In this document: one piece after another, positions 45,383 to 54,532 of the stretch | Numbering within the stretch: position 1 is the first letter of the stretch | How the letters are laid out: each line of letters opens with the position of its first letter | Assembly: GCA_018613035.1 (NCBI GenBank) | Contig: JAGGRA010000044.1 | Coordinates: 1-64,000 of the forward strand | Length of the DNA: 64,000 nucleotides | DNA from: Pseudomonas sp. ISL-84 | GTDB taxonomy: Bacteria; Bacillota; Bacilli; Bacillales; Cytobacillaceae | Reading direction: 5' to 3' | Notes under the pieces: model-generated | The model's database searches: none | The model's input: the letters and a program-made list of their open reading frames with translations, nothing else | Told to the model about the DNA's origin: nothing | Program-made: the position numbers and the translations under genes

Positions 45383-45405
45383 GTTTGGGAAAGGAGCTAA
45401 TTAAT

Positions 45406-46431
45406 ATGGGTGTAAAGGTAAGTGTGGTTATTCCAGTCTATAATGCAGAAAAATATCTTCCATCTTGTATTGAGTCACTCCTAACTCAAACTTTGGACTT
45501 ATGTGAATTTATTTTTATTAATGATGGATCTATTGATAAAAGCAAAAAAATTATTGAGGAATATGCTAAGGCTGATTCTCGAATTCTATTAATCAATCAA
45601 GCAAACCATGGTGTCAGTGCTGCTAGGAATAAAGGGTTAAATGCTGCTTCAGGGGAATATATTGGATTTGTTGATGCAGATGATTATGTTAAGCAAGATA
45701 TGTTTGAAACTTTATACAAATCAGCTGAAAATAATAATTGTGACGTTGTCCTTTGCAATTTTGAAAGCGAAATGGAAGGACATAAATTTATAACTAACTA
45801 TCAGATCCCTAAAAACGAAATTTTAAGAAAAGATTATATTCAACAGGAGTTATTACCTTATTTTATTAAGGCAGATAATCTAAATAGCGTAGTGAATAAA
45901 TTGTATAATGCCAAGTTAGTAAAAGAGATAGAGTTTCCAGATCAGGTTGTATTAGGTGAAGATGGATTGTTTAACATGAAATTCTTTAGCATTGCCACTT
46001 CAATGATTTATTTAGAATATATCGGATATCATTACAGAGAGGTTGCTGGAAGTGCTACCAGGAATGTATCGGGAAAGGACTACTTCAAAAGATCTTTAGA
46101 AGTGTACCATTTTCCTTTGCCGGAATTCTATACACTAAAAATAGATAATGTAAGAATCCGGCAGCTCAAGTCAATAAAGCTTGTGAATAGTGTGATGTCG
46201 CACATACATGTATATCTGAAACCTGTTAAAGATATGAGTTTAAAAAAAAGATACAAATATGTGAAAAACATGATAAGCAATAAAGATGTAAGGGAAGCAT
46301 TAAATTTTTACTACAGAGAGTTATATCAATCATTAGGCAGATATGAAAAATTCATTTTAAATATGATTAAATGGAAATCTTTCATCGGCATTTATTGCGC
46401 TGTTACCTATAGTAGATTTAGAAACAAGTAA
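45406..46431 (+). CDS. GT2 glycosyltransferase
   Basis: About 341 residues: VSVVIPVYNAEKYLPSCIES, FINDGSIDKS, FVDADDYV. AAAGGAG marks the ATG at 45406. Paralogue of the GT2 at 34402. Confidence 0.87.
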   Translation: MGVKVSVVIPVYNAEKYLPSCIESLLTQTLDLCEFIFINDGSIDKSKKIIEEYAKADSRILLINQANHGVSAARNKGLNAASGEYIGFVDADDYVKQDMFETLYKSAENNNCDVVLCNFESEMEGHKFITNYQIPKNEILRKDYIQQELLPYFIKADNLNSVVNKLYNAKLVKEIEFPDQVVLGEDGLFNMKFFSIATSMIYLEYIGYHYREVAGSATRNVSGKDYFKRSLEVYHFPLPEFYTLKIDNVRIRQLKSIKLVNSVMSHIHVYLKPVKDMSLKKRYKYVKNMISNKDVREALNFYYRELYQSLGRYEKFILNMIKWKSFIGIYCAVTYSRFRNK

Positions 46432-46448
46432 ACTATGGAGGACCTTTT

Positions 46449-47609
46449 ATGAAAATAATGATGTATGCACATGGCGGAAGTCTTAATAGGGGATGTGAAG
46501 CAATCGTTAGATCATCTGCAAATATAATTAAAGAAAGAATAAAGGGTGTTAGTGTTTATTTAACTTCAGGTAAACCGGATACAGATAAATGTATAAAGGC
46601 ATTAGATGGGATATATGATGGATCTCCCTGCATGATAAAAAGGTATTCATGCGATTGGTTACTCTCTTCTCTCAGAGTAAAGCTATTTAGAGATGAATCC
46701 TACGCACTAAGAAAAATTGAAAATAATACGATTAAACATATAAAAGACATGGACGTATTTTTATCAGTAGGCGGAGACAATTATTGTTACGGAGAACAGC
46801 CAGCACTATATGAAATTGATAAAAAGGTTAAAGAGCAAGGAAAGAAATTAGTTTTATGGGGCTGCTCAATTGGCGAAGAAGATGTGTCAGAGAATACCTT
46901 AGATGACTTAAAGTTATTTGATTTAATCCTGGCCCGTGAAACCCTTACCTACAATATGTTAATTAACAAAGGTCTTACTAATGTTAAATTATGCGCTGAT
47001 CCGGCATTTACCATGGAAAAAGAAGAATTAGAACTGCCTGAGGGCTGGCAGGAAGGCAATACGGTAGGATTAAACTTTAGCCCGCTGGTTTGGAAGCGAA
47101 ACAAAAAGTCTCAGGAGGCTGTAAGAGACCTTATAAATCACATTTTAAATACAACTGATATGACAATTGCTCTTACACCACATGTTATTGCAGATGGCAA
47201 TAATGATTATGAAATACTCTCAAGATATTATGAAGAGTATAAGGAAACTGGCAGGGTCATCATATTACATGATCATTTAAATGCCATTCAATACAAGGGT
47301 TATATAGCCAGAATGAGATTTTTTATCGGTGCCAGAACACATGCAACAATTGCTGCTTACTCAAATTGTGTCCCCACAATGGTATTAGGCTACAGTGTAA
47401 AATCAAAGGGGATTTCAAAAGATTTATTTGGGGAAGAAAAATTAGTTCTAGGCATTGAAGAGATATCTGATTCCAATAAATTAATTAAAGCATTTAATGA
47501 AATGATAAGTGAAGAAATACAAATTAAACATCAGCTCCATCTGTCCATTCCTAATATTAAGAAAAAGTCTTATAAAGCAGTTGAATATTTAAGAGAGCTT
47601 GTTGAATGA
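46449..47609 (+). CDS. Polysaccharide pyruvyl transferase family protein
   Basis: 386 residues of the CsaB/EpsI/EpsO family: YAHGGSLNRGCEAI at the start, FLSVGGDNYCYGEQ, and the GARTHATIAAYS block near the C-terminus. Adds pyruvyl ketals to EPS sugars. TGGAGG precedes the ATG. Confidence 0.88.
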   Translation: MKIMMYAHGGSLNRGCEAIVRSSANIIKERIKGVSVYLTSGKPDTDKCIKALDGIYDGSPCMIKRYSCDWLLSSLRVKLFRDESYALRKIENNTIKHIKDMDVFLSVGGDNYCYGEQPALYEIDKKVKEQGKKLVLWGCSIGEEDVSENTLDDLKLFDLILARETLTYNMLINKGLTNVKLCADPAFTMEKEELELPEGWQEGNTVGLNFSPLVWKRNKKSQEAVRDLINHILNTTDMTIALTPHVIADGNNDYEILSRYYEEYKETGRVIILHDHLNAIQYKGYIARMRFFIGARTHATIAAYSNCVPTMVLGYSVKSKGISKDLFGEEKLVLGIEEISDSNKLIKAFNEMISEEIQIKHQLHLSIPNIKKKSYKAVEYLRELVE

Positions 47610-47624
47610 CATGAGGTATTTATT

Positions 47625-48815
47625 ATGAAGAAAAACTTATTATTTGTTATACCTAGTTTGTCCGCTGGCGGTGGAGAAAAGAGTTTAGTCAATTTATTAT
47701 CACAAATAAATTATGATTTATACAATGTAGATTTGTTTATGTTAAACCAAGAAGGGATATTCATGGAGTTTTTGCCAAAACAAGTAAATGTATTATCTCT
47801 CCCAGAGACCTATAAGCTTTTTTCTTTACCATTGTTAAACTCAACCTGGAAACTCCTGCAAAACAGGAAATTATCACTAATTTATCATCGCATTATTTTT
47901 ACAATAAAGAACAAATATATACCAGAGGTTTCTAAAAGGGAGCAGCATACCTGGAAGCAACTTTCAAGATCAATAGATAAATTCGAAAAAAAGTATGATG
48001 CAGCTATCGGTTTTTTAGAAAAAACATCCACCTATCTTTGCATTGATAAAGTTGATGCACGCCAAAAAATAGGTTGGGTACATATTGATTATGATAAGTT
48101 AGGGATGGATCCAGAATTTGACTTTCCATATTTTAAGAAACTATCAAGAATAGTTACAGTATCGGAAGAATGTGCAAATATATTTATGAAAAGATTTCCA
48201 TCTCAAAGTAAAAAAGTTGATGTTATATATAACATCGTTTCACCTACCATCATTAATAAAATGGCTAATCAAAAGCAGGAGGATGGTTATTTCAAAAATA
48301 GTGATGATATTACTATTCTTACTATCGGACGGCTGCATGATCAAAAAGGGCTGGACATAGCAATTAAAGCATGCAAAGGCCTGCTGGAAAAGGGACATAA
48401 AATAAAATGGTATGTCATTGGGGAAGGAGACGAAAGGGAGAAGCTTAGTAATCTCATAGAAGAGAACAAGGTAGGTGAACACTTTAAATTACTGGGGCTG
48501 AAATCGAATCCATATCCTTATTTAAAGCATGCTGATATTTATGTTCAATCTTCCAGATTTGAAGGAAAGTCAATTGCAATTGATGAAGCAAAAATATTAA
48601 ATAAACCGATAGTTGTTACGGATTTTAGTACGGCGAAGGATCAGATCGAAAACAATGTCAATGGTTTAATTATTGATATGGATTCTGATGGACTTATTAG
48701 AGGTATTGAGAAATTAATAATGAATCCTGCACTAAGGAATACCTTTATTCAAAATTTAAAAAAAGAAAAGTTAGGAACAGAGGATGAAATTAATAAACTT
48801 TATAAAATTATCTAG
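47625..48815 (+). CDS. GT4 glycosyltransferase, paralogue 2 of 3
   Basis: 396 residues: MKKNLLFVIPSLSAGGGEKS, and the block SRFEGKSIAIDEAKIL. Adjacent to its closest relative at 48827, with a gap of 11 bases. Confidence 0.87.
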   Translation: MKKNLLFVIPSLSAGGGEKSLVNLLSQINYDLYNVDLFMLNQEGIFMEFLPKQVNVLSLPETYKLFSLPLLNSTWKLLQNRKLSLIYHRIIFTIKNKYIPEVSKREQHTWKQLSRSIDKFEKKYDAAIGFLEKTSTYLCIDKVDARQKIGWVHIDYDKLGMDPEFDFPYFKKLSRIVTVSEECANIFMKRFPSQSKKVDVIYNIVSPTIINKMANQKQEDGYFKNSDDITILTIGRLHDQKGLDIAIKACKGLLEKGHKIKWYVIGEGDEREKLSNLIEENKVGEHFKLLGLKSNPYPYLKHADIYVQSSRFEGKSIAIDEAKILNKPIVVTDFSTAKDQIENNVNGLIIDMDSDGLIRGIEKLIMNPALRNTFIQNLKKEKLGTEDEINKLYKII

Positions 48816-48826
48816 GGGGTGAAAAA

Positions 48827-50041
48827 TTGAAAAGGAATATTCTCTTTGTTATGAATCATTTAGTGTGCGGGGGTGCTGAAAAGTCACTTTTATCCTTATT
48901 AGAAGCGATGGATTACTCAAAATATAATGTTGATTTATATTTGTTTAGCCATAAAGGCTTATTCCTGAACAAGATTCCAAAGGAAGTGACGTTGCTTCCA
49001 GAACCAGAAAATTATAAGTATTTTAATATGGCCTTTAAAACTGCCACAGAAGAGCTGATTAAAAAGAGAAAAATTAATACGGCATTCAACCGTTCTATCT
49101 TGGGGTTTTTAGCGAAAACCGAAAAAAATGGCGCTGTTATGGAACAAAAATTTTGGAGATACCTTTCCAAATCAATTAATAAGATTGATAAAGACTATGA
49201 TATAGCAATTGGATTTCAAGAAAAAAACCCTATCTATTTTTGTGTGGATCATGTAAAAGCCAAAGTGAAAATAGGATGGATACACACTGACTATAAAAAA
49301 TTAGGGATTGATCCTGAAAAAGATAAAACCTATTTCGCAGAGTTAGACTATATTGTCACAGTTTCTGAAGATTTGGTACATATCCTTAAAGAACAATTCC
49401 CTGAGTCGAAAAATAAAATAAATTTTATTTATAATATTATCTCTTCAAGTGCTATTAATAAAATGTCATTAGAAAAAGTGAATCTGAAAACTGTAAATGA
49501 TAGCAGTACCTCAATCATTTCCGTAGGCAGATTAGCTAAAGAAAAAGGCTTGGATATTACCCTAGATGCTATCGATATTCTTGTTAAAAAGGGATATGAC
49601 ATCAAATGGTATTTGATTGGGGAGGGAAATGTTAAATCAGAGTTAGAGAAGAGCATTAAAATACGAAAGCTGGAAGAGAGAGTTGTATTCCTAGGTATGA
49701 AAGAGAATCCTTATCCTTACATTAACATTGCTGATATTTTTATCCAATCATCAAGATATGAGGGAAAATCCATTTCTATTAATGAGGCGAAAATATTAGG
49801 AAAACCGATTGTTATAACTAATTTTGATACAGCTAAAAGCCATATAAAAGACGATTATAACGGGCTTATTGCAGATATGGATTCAGTCTCAGTAGCAAAT
49901 AATATAGAAAGGTTAATAAAAGAGGATGATTTAAGAAAGAAGTTCAAAATAAACTTAGAAAAAGAAAAACTTGGTACTGAGAATGAAATTGAAAAATTAT
50001 ACGAGTTAATAGAACATGGATTTAATAAAATCATAAGTTGA
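48827..50041 (+). CDS. GT4 glycosyltransferase, paralogue 3 of 3
   Basis: 404 residues: MKRNILFVMNHLVCGGAEKS, and SRYEGKSISINEAKIL. TTG start after AGGGGGTG. A tandem duplicate of the preceding gene. Confidence 0.87.
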   Translation: MKRNILFVMNHLVCGGAEKSLLSLLEAMDYSKYNVDLYLFSHKGLFLNKIPKEVTLLPEPENYKYFNMAFKTATEELIKKRKINTAFNRSILGFLAKTEKNGAVMEQKFWRYLSKSINKIDKDYDIAIGFQEKNPIYFCVDHVKAKVKIGWIHTDYKKLGIDPEKDKTYFAELDYIVTVSEDLVHILKEQFPESKNKINFIYNIISSSAINKMSLEKVNLKTVNDSSTSIISVGRLAKEKGLDITLDAIDILVKKGYDIKWYLIGEGNVKSELEKSIKIRKLEERVVFLGMKENPYPYINIADIFIQSSRYEGKSISINEAKILGKPIVITNFDTAKSHIKDDYNGLIADMDSVSVANNIERLIKEDDLRKKFKINLEKEKLGTENEIEKLYELIEHGFNKIIS

Positions 50042-50047
50042 AGGCAG

Positions 50048-50077
50048 ACACCCGACGTAAAATCGAGTGTTTTTTTA
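50048..50077 (+). terminator. Internal terminator in the EPS operon
   Basis: ACACCCGA at 50048-50055 pairs with TCGAGTGT at 50063-50070 with one mismatch, followed by a run of T. Confidence 0.75.
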
Positions 50078-50123
50078 AAGTTTAAAAATAAAATCTTTAT
50101 CATTCACTATTGGAGGTACAAAA

Positions 50124-50684
50124 ATGTTTTCAAGGATTTTTAAATCCTTATCAATACGTCTGGGCAAAACTACTAGGGAAGAATTAACTGTAAGAGCTTG
50201 TATTGAAAAAGGAATGAAAGTAGGAAAAGACTGCCATGGATTGGCAGGAAGCACAATAGATTATGCACATTGTTGGTTAATAGAAATCGGTGATAACGTT
50301 ACATTTGCTCCTCAAGTATACTTATTAGCACACGATGCAAGCACAAAACGGTACTTAGACTATACAAAAATTGCAAAAATAAGGATAGAAGATAATGCGT
50401 TTATTGGAGCTAGGGCAATAATAATGCCAGGTGTGACAGTAGGAAAAAATGCTATTGTAGCTGCCGGAAGTGTAGTTACTAAATCAGTTCCAGAAGGTTA
50501 TGTAGTTGGCGGTAATCCTGCAAGGACGATCATTGAAACTGAGGAATATATTAAAAAACATAATTCAAAAATTTTAAATGCAGCGGTATATGATGAACAA
50601 TGGACTATTGGTGGAAATATTACATCTGAAATGCGAAAAAAAACGGCATTAGAACTGGATAATAAAGTTGGATATGTAAAGTGA
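50124..50684 (+). CDS. LbH O-acetyltransferase
   Basis: 186 residues, maltose/galactoside acetyltransferase type: the VTFAPQVYLLAHDASTK block with the catalytic His, and the hexapeptide repeats of IGARAIIMPGVTVGKNAIVA. TTGGAGG precedes the ATG. Confidence 0.87.
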   Translation: MFSRIFKSLSIRLGKTTREELTVRACIEKGMKVGKDCHGLAGSTIDYAHCWLIEIGDNVTFAPQVYLLAHDASTKRYLDYTKIAKIRIEDNAFIGARAIIMPGVTVGKNAIVAAGSVVTKSVPEGYVVGGNPARTIIETEEYIKKHNSKILNAAVYDEQWTIGGNITSEMRKKTALELDNKVGYVK

Positions 50685-50719
50685 TCTGAAAATCAGCTTT
50701 AATGGAAGGATATCTAAAA

Positions 50720-51928
50720 ATGATAATACAAATTATAAGCAATATTTTTGCCTTTATATTTATAGGTATTATTGCTATTGATGCAATCCCTCAAATAAAG
50801 GATTGGGCTGGTAGAATCAGAATTGGAAGATTTGAAACCTATGAAGAATGGAATAAAAGATTAGCAGAAAGAGGATTAAAATGGGTAATAAATACACCAA
50901 AAATAAAAGTTACTGATAATACACGATTAGTGATATTAGACATGCTAAAAGGGAATTATAGCAAAAGTGCTATACAGCATTGGCAAGAGGCATCACTCTT
51001 GCTAGGATTATCGGAGTATTTAAAACATAATGATGACTCAGAAGTGAAAAGCAGAATTAATAAATACCTGGTTTCTAAGTTCGATGATAGTGGTCAATGG
51101 ATTAATAAGCCAATTAATGTAGATGGAGCAATTTTAGCATATGCCGTTATGAAATTGAACATTATAAATACCAATAAATATAAGAATGCACTAGATTATA
51201 CATTTGAAATGATTAAACAAAATTTGGGAGAAGACGGAACGATAATGTATAGGTCCTCAATGAAAAATTATAGATATGTCGATACTATCGGTTTCATTTG
51301 CCCTTTCCTAATATCTTACGGGATAAAATATGGAAACGAAGAGAGCATTGAACTTGCTGTAAAACAAATTTTCTCTTTTGAAAAGAATGGGATGCATAAA
51401 GACTATCATATTCCTGTGCATGCATACGAAATTGAAAACAATATGCCACTTGGACTCTATGGATGGGGAAGAGGACTTGGATGGTTTGCAATCGGTTTGA
51501 TAGATACATGGAGTGAACTGCCTGTTAACCACAAATATAAATCAAAACTTGAGCAAAGTGTTATTAGGTTTGCTGAAGGAATTATAAACTTCCAACAGAA
51601 TGATGGAAGCTGGAAATGGATAGTTTCAAGAGGTGAAAGTAATACAGATTCTTCTGCGACAGCTACTCTATGCTGGTTCTTATTGAATGCAGCAAAAATT
51701 GATGCAATTGCAGGTAAATGTATTTTGAGTTCAGAAAAAGCCCTTCATTATTTAATGAAGGTTACAAGAAGAAATGGTGCCGTTGACTTTTCACAAGGGG
51801 ATACAAAAGATATTGGAGTTTATTCAACGATATTTAACATTTTACCTTTTACTCAAGGATTTTGCATTAGATCGATAAATTTTTACTTGAACGAAACAAA
51901 TCATTCATATAAGCAAAATGCTGGATAA
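50720..51928 (+). CDS. Membrane-anchored GH88/GH105-like glycoside hydrolase
   Basis: About 402 residues. An N-terminal hydrophobic segment (IIQIISNIFAFIFIGIIAID) could export or anchor it. The rest resembles the alpha/alpha-barrel unsaturated uronyl hydrolases: VDTIGFICPFLISYG, YGWGRGLGWFAIGL, DGSWKW and DSSATATLCW. GGAAGGAT fits the ATG at 50720. Placed within an EPS synthesis operon, so it may trim or recycle the polymer. Confidence 0.75.
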   Translation: MIIQIISNIFAFIFIGIIAIDAIPQIKDWAGRIRIGRFETYEEWNKRLAERGLKWVINTPKIKVTDNTRLVILDMLKGNYSKSAIQHWQEASLLLGLSEYLKHNDDSEVKSRINKYLVSKFDDSGQWINKPINVDGAILAYAVMKLNIINTNKYKNALDYTFEMIKQNLGEDGTIMYRSSMKNYRYVDTIGFICPFLISYGIKYGNEESIELAVKQIFSFEKNGMHKDYHIPVHAYEIENNMPLGLYGWGRGLGWFAIGLIDTWSELPVNHKYKSKLEQSVIRFAEGIINFQQNDGSWKWIVSRGESNTDSSATATLCWFLLNAAKIDAIAGKCILSSEKALHYLMKVTRRNGAVDFSQGDTKDIGVYSTIFNILPFTQGFCIRSINFYLNETNHSYKQNAG

Positions 51929-51970
51929 TAGGTTTCACTTTTAAACAATCTTGAAAAAGGAAGTCAGTCT

Positions 51971-52852
51971 ATGAAAATAACAGTCTTTACCCCAACATTT
52001 AATCGTGGCTATATTATTGAGAAGTTGTATAGATCATTACAACAACAAACTTATCAAGATTTTGAATGGCTGGTAATTGATGACGGTTCAACTGATAATA
52101 CAGAAGAGTTGTTTAAAGCATGGAGTTCAGAAAACAATTTCTTTCCGATTAGATACTATAAGATTAAAAATGGTGGCAAACATCGAGCAATAAATAAAGC
52201 GACCGATATAGCAAATGGGGAGCTTTTTTTTATAGTTGATTCTGATGATTATCTAGTGAAAGATGCTTTAGAATCAATTAATAATTGGGAGAAAAGTTTG
52301 CAAACCAAGGAATCATTTTGTGGATTATCAGGTAATAGAGGTAGAACTCATACAGATATTATTGGAGAAACCTTCCAAGGAGAATACAAGGATGCTACTT
52401 CGCTTGAACGAAACCAACATAATATCACAGGAGACAAAGCAGAAGTCTTTTATACAAATATTCTAAGAATGTATAAGTTTGATGAAATAGAGAATGAAAA
52501 ATTTATTACAGAGGCAACAGTCTGGGATCGAATGGCCTATGATGGATATAAGATCAGATGGTTTAATAAAACTATTTATATCTGTGACTATCTGGAGGAT
52601 GGATTAACGAAAAATATAGCAGAGGTTTTTTCAAAAAACCCAATGGGCACTGCAGTGTATATTAATCAGCAAATTAGGTTTAATAACTATAGTCTTAAGA
52701 GCCGATTATCTAATTATAATCTATATTATAATTTTGTAAAGAGAAGTACCGGGCTATCTCAAGCTGCTAAATACTTGGACATCAAACCGTTAACACTGCT
52801 AACCGCAATATTCTTATTTAAGTGTAAAAATCTTTTAATGAATAATAAATAA
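51971..52852 (+). CDS. GT2 glycosyltransferase
   Basis: 293 residues: MKITVFTPTFNRGYIIEKLY, VIDDGSTDNT, and VDSDDYLVKDAL. AAAAAGGAAG precedes the ATG. Paralogue of the gene at 36587. Confidence 0.86.
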   Translation: MKITVFTPTFNRGYIIEKLYRSLQQQTYQDFEWLVIDDGSTDNTEELFKAWSSENNFFPIRYYKIKNGGKHRAINKATDIANGELFFIVDSDDYLVKDALESINNWEKSLQTKESFCGLSGNRGRTHTDIIGETFQGEYKDATSLERNQHNITGDKAEVFYTNILRMYKFDEIENEKFITEATVWDRMAYDGYKIRWFNKTIYICDYLEDGLTKNIAEVFSKNPMGTAVYINQQIRFNNYSLKSRLSNYNLYYNFVKRSTGLSQAAKYLDIKPLTLLTAIFLFKCKNLLMNNK

Positions 52853-52858
52853 TCAATG

Positions 52859-52886
52859 AGCTCATACGTTATATATTGAGCTTTTT
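52859..52886 (+). terminator. Internal hairpin with T-tract before the flippase gene
   Basis: AGCTCA at 52859-52864 pairs with TGAGCT at 52877-52882, then TTTT. A weak terminator or attenuator. Confidence 0.5.
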
Positions 52887-52906
52887 GTATTATATGGAGA
52901 ATGAAA

Positions 52907-54448
52907 ATGAGAGTTAAAAGTTCATTAATCAATATTGGAGCAGGATTAGCTAACCAAATCATCATTACATTGTTAAGCTTTATTTCAAGAACGGTATTTA
53001 TTTATACACTGGGAATAGAATATCTTGGGATAAACGGTTTATTTACAAACATCCTAGCTATGCTGACTCTTGCTGAGGCAGGGTTAGGCGCAAGCATCAT
53101 GTACAGCCTTTATAAACCAGTAGCAGAGAATGATCATTACAGGATTAATGTCCTGATGAAGTTTTATAGGAACGCTTATATGGTAATAGCATTGGTTATT
53201 TTAGCCTTAGGTCTTGCTATTATGCCGTTTCTTGATTTTATTATAAAAGATTCAAAGGTAGAAAATATTTATATAATATATTTAATTTTCTTACTTAACA
53301 CTGTTGCACCCTACTTTTATGTGCATAAAAGTTCTTTTTTGAATGTTTGTCAAAAGAATTATATTGTTACAGCCGTATATTCGGCTTCATCCATATTGTC
53401 TGTATTAATTAAGATCGCAATTCTCCATTATACCGAAAATTATATTTTATATTTGGTTATTGATAGTGCAATTACGATTACGAACTCAATTATCTTAGCA
53501 GTTATAGTAAATAGGATGTACCCTTATTTAAAAAACAAAGTAAAAGACAAATTGGATAATGAAACTAAAAAGGGTATTACAAAGAATGTTAAAGCTATCG
53601 TACTTCAAAATGTAGGAAATTACTTGGTTTTTGGAACTGATAACATTATTATATCCTCTTTTGTGAGTGTAGTAGCTGTTGGTCTTTATTCGAATTATAA
53701 TATGCTGATGGAAATTTGCAGAACTTTTATCAACCAAGTTTTTAATAATATTTATCATAGTGTTGGCAACCTGGTAGCCAAGGAACATGTTGATAAAGTA
53801 TACAGTATATATAAAACCTATAGATTTCTTAATTTCTGGCTGTATTCTTTTTTTACTATTTTCTTAGCCATAATGCTAGAGGATTTTATTGCTCTCTGGA
53901 TTGGCGCTGAGTTTGTCATGGAAGAAGGCTTGCTTTTTGTATTAATGATTATTTTTTATGAAAGAGGGATGAGGAATTCTATAACTACAATAAAAACAAC
54001 CTCTGGAATTTTTAATGAAGATCGATTTGCACCTCTTTGCCAGGCAGCCATTAACTTAGTTGTTTCAATTATATTAGTCCATAAGATCGGGATTATAGGT
54101 GTTTTTTTAGGCACTTTGGTAAGCGCACTGGCTGTTCCCTTTTGGACGACACCATACTTGGTTTTTAAGATGGTATTTAAGGCGCCAGTAAGAAATTATT
54201 TCATGGTATACGTATCATATCTGGGAATTGGGATTGGAACATATATTTTGACGAATCTAATTAGTGGGTTTCTACAAGTAGATAGTGTACAAAGTTTGTT
54301 ATTAAAAGGGTTGATCTGTTTTCTTGTTCCTAATTTAATATATTTTATCCTTTTTTATAGGACATCAGAGTTTCAATATTTATGGAAAGTCTTAAGTAAT
54401 ATTACATTGAGACACGGGAGAAAAACAAAGGTTTATAGTTCATCTTAA
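52907..54448 (+). CDS. epsK: Wzx-type polysaccharide flippase (EpsK-like)
   Basis: About 513 residues with twelve to fourteen helices, MATE/MOP superfamily: INIGAGLANQIIITLLSFIS at the start, then TLGIEYLGINGLFTNIL. Moves lipid-linked repeat units across the membrane. ATGGAGA fits the ATG at 52907 (alternative at 52901). Last gene of the EPS operon. Confidence 0.9.
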   Translation: MRVKSSLINIGAGLANQIIITLLSFISRTVFIYTLGIEYLGINGLFTNILAMLTLAEAGLGASIMYSLYKPVAENDHYRINVLMKFYRNAYMVIALVILALGLAIMPFLDFIIKDSKVENIYIIYLIFLLNTVAPYFYVHKSSFLNVCQKNYIVTAVYSASSILSVLIKIAILHYTENYILYLVIDSAITITNSIILAVIVNRMYPYLKNKVKDKLDNETKKGITKNVKAIVLQNVGNYLVFGTDNIIISSFVSVVAVGLYSNYNMLMEICRTFINQVFNNIYHSVGNLVAKEHVDKVYSIYKTYRFLNFWLYSFFTIFLAIMLEDFIALWIGAEFVMEEGLLFVLMIIFYERGMRNSITTIKTTSGIFNEDRFAPLCQAAINLVVSIILVHKIGIIGVFLGTLVSALAVPFWTTPYLVFKMVFKAPVRNYFMVYVSYLGIGIGTYILTNLISGFLQVDSVQSLLLKGLICFLVPNLIYFILFYRTSEFQYLWKVLSNITLRHGRKTKVYSSS

Positions 54449-54473
54449 TAAGGGTAGATTCTGTATACCTCAC

Positions 54474-54515
54474 AAAAAACCCGAATAAGAAAATCTTTTC
54501 TTTATCCGGGTTTTT
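54474..54515. terminator. Bidirectional terminator ending the EPS operon
   Basis: AAAAACCCGAATAAGAAA at 54475-54492 pairs with TTTCTTTATCCGGGTTTTT (to 54515) with few mismatches; both strands carry T-tracts. It sits between convergent transcripts. Confidence 0.9.
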
Positions 54516-54532
54516 GATATTTTCTAATTTAA

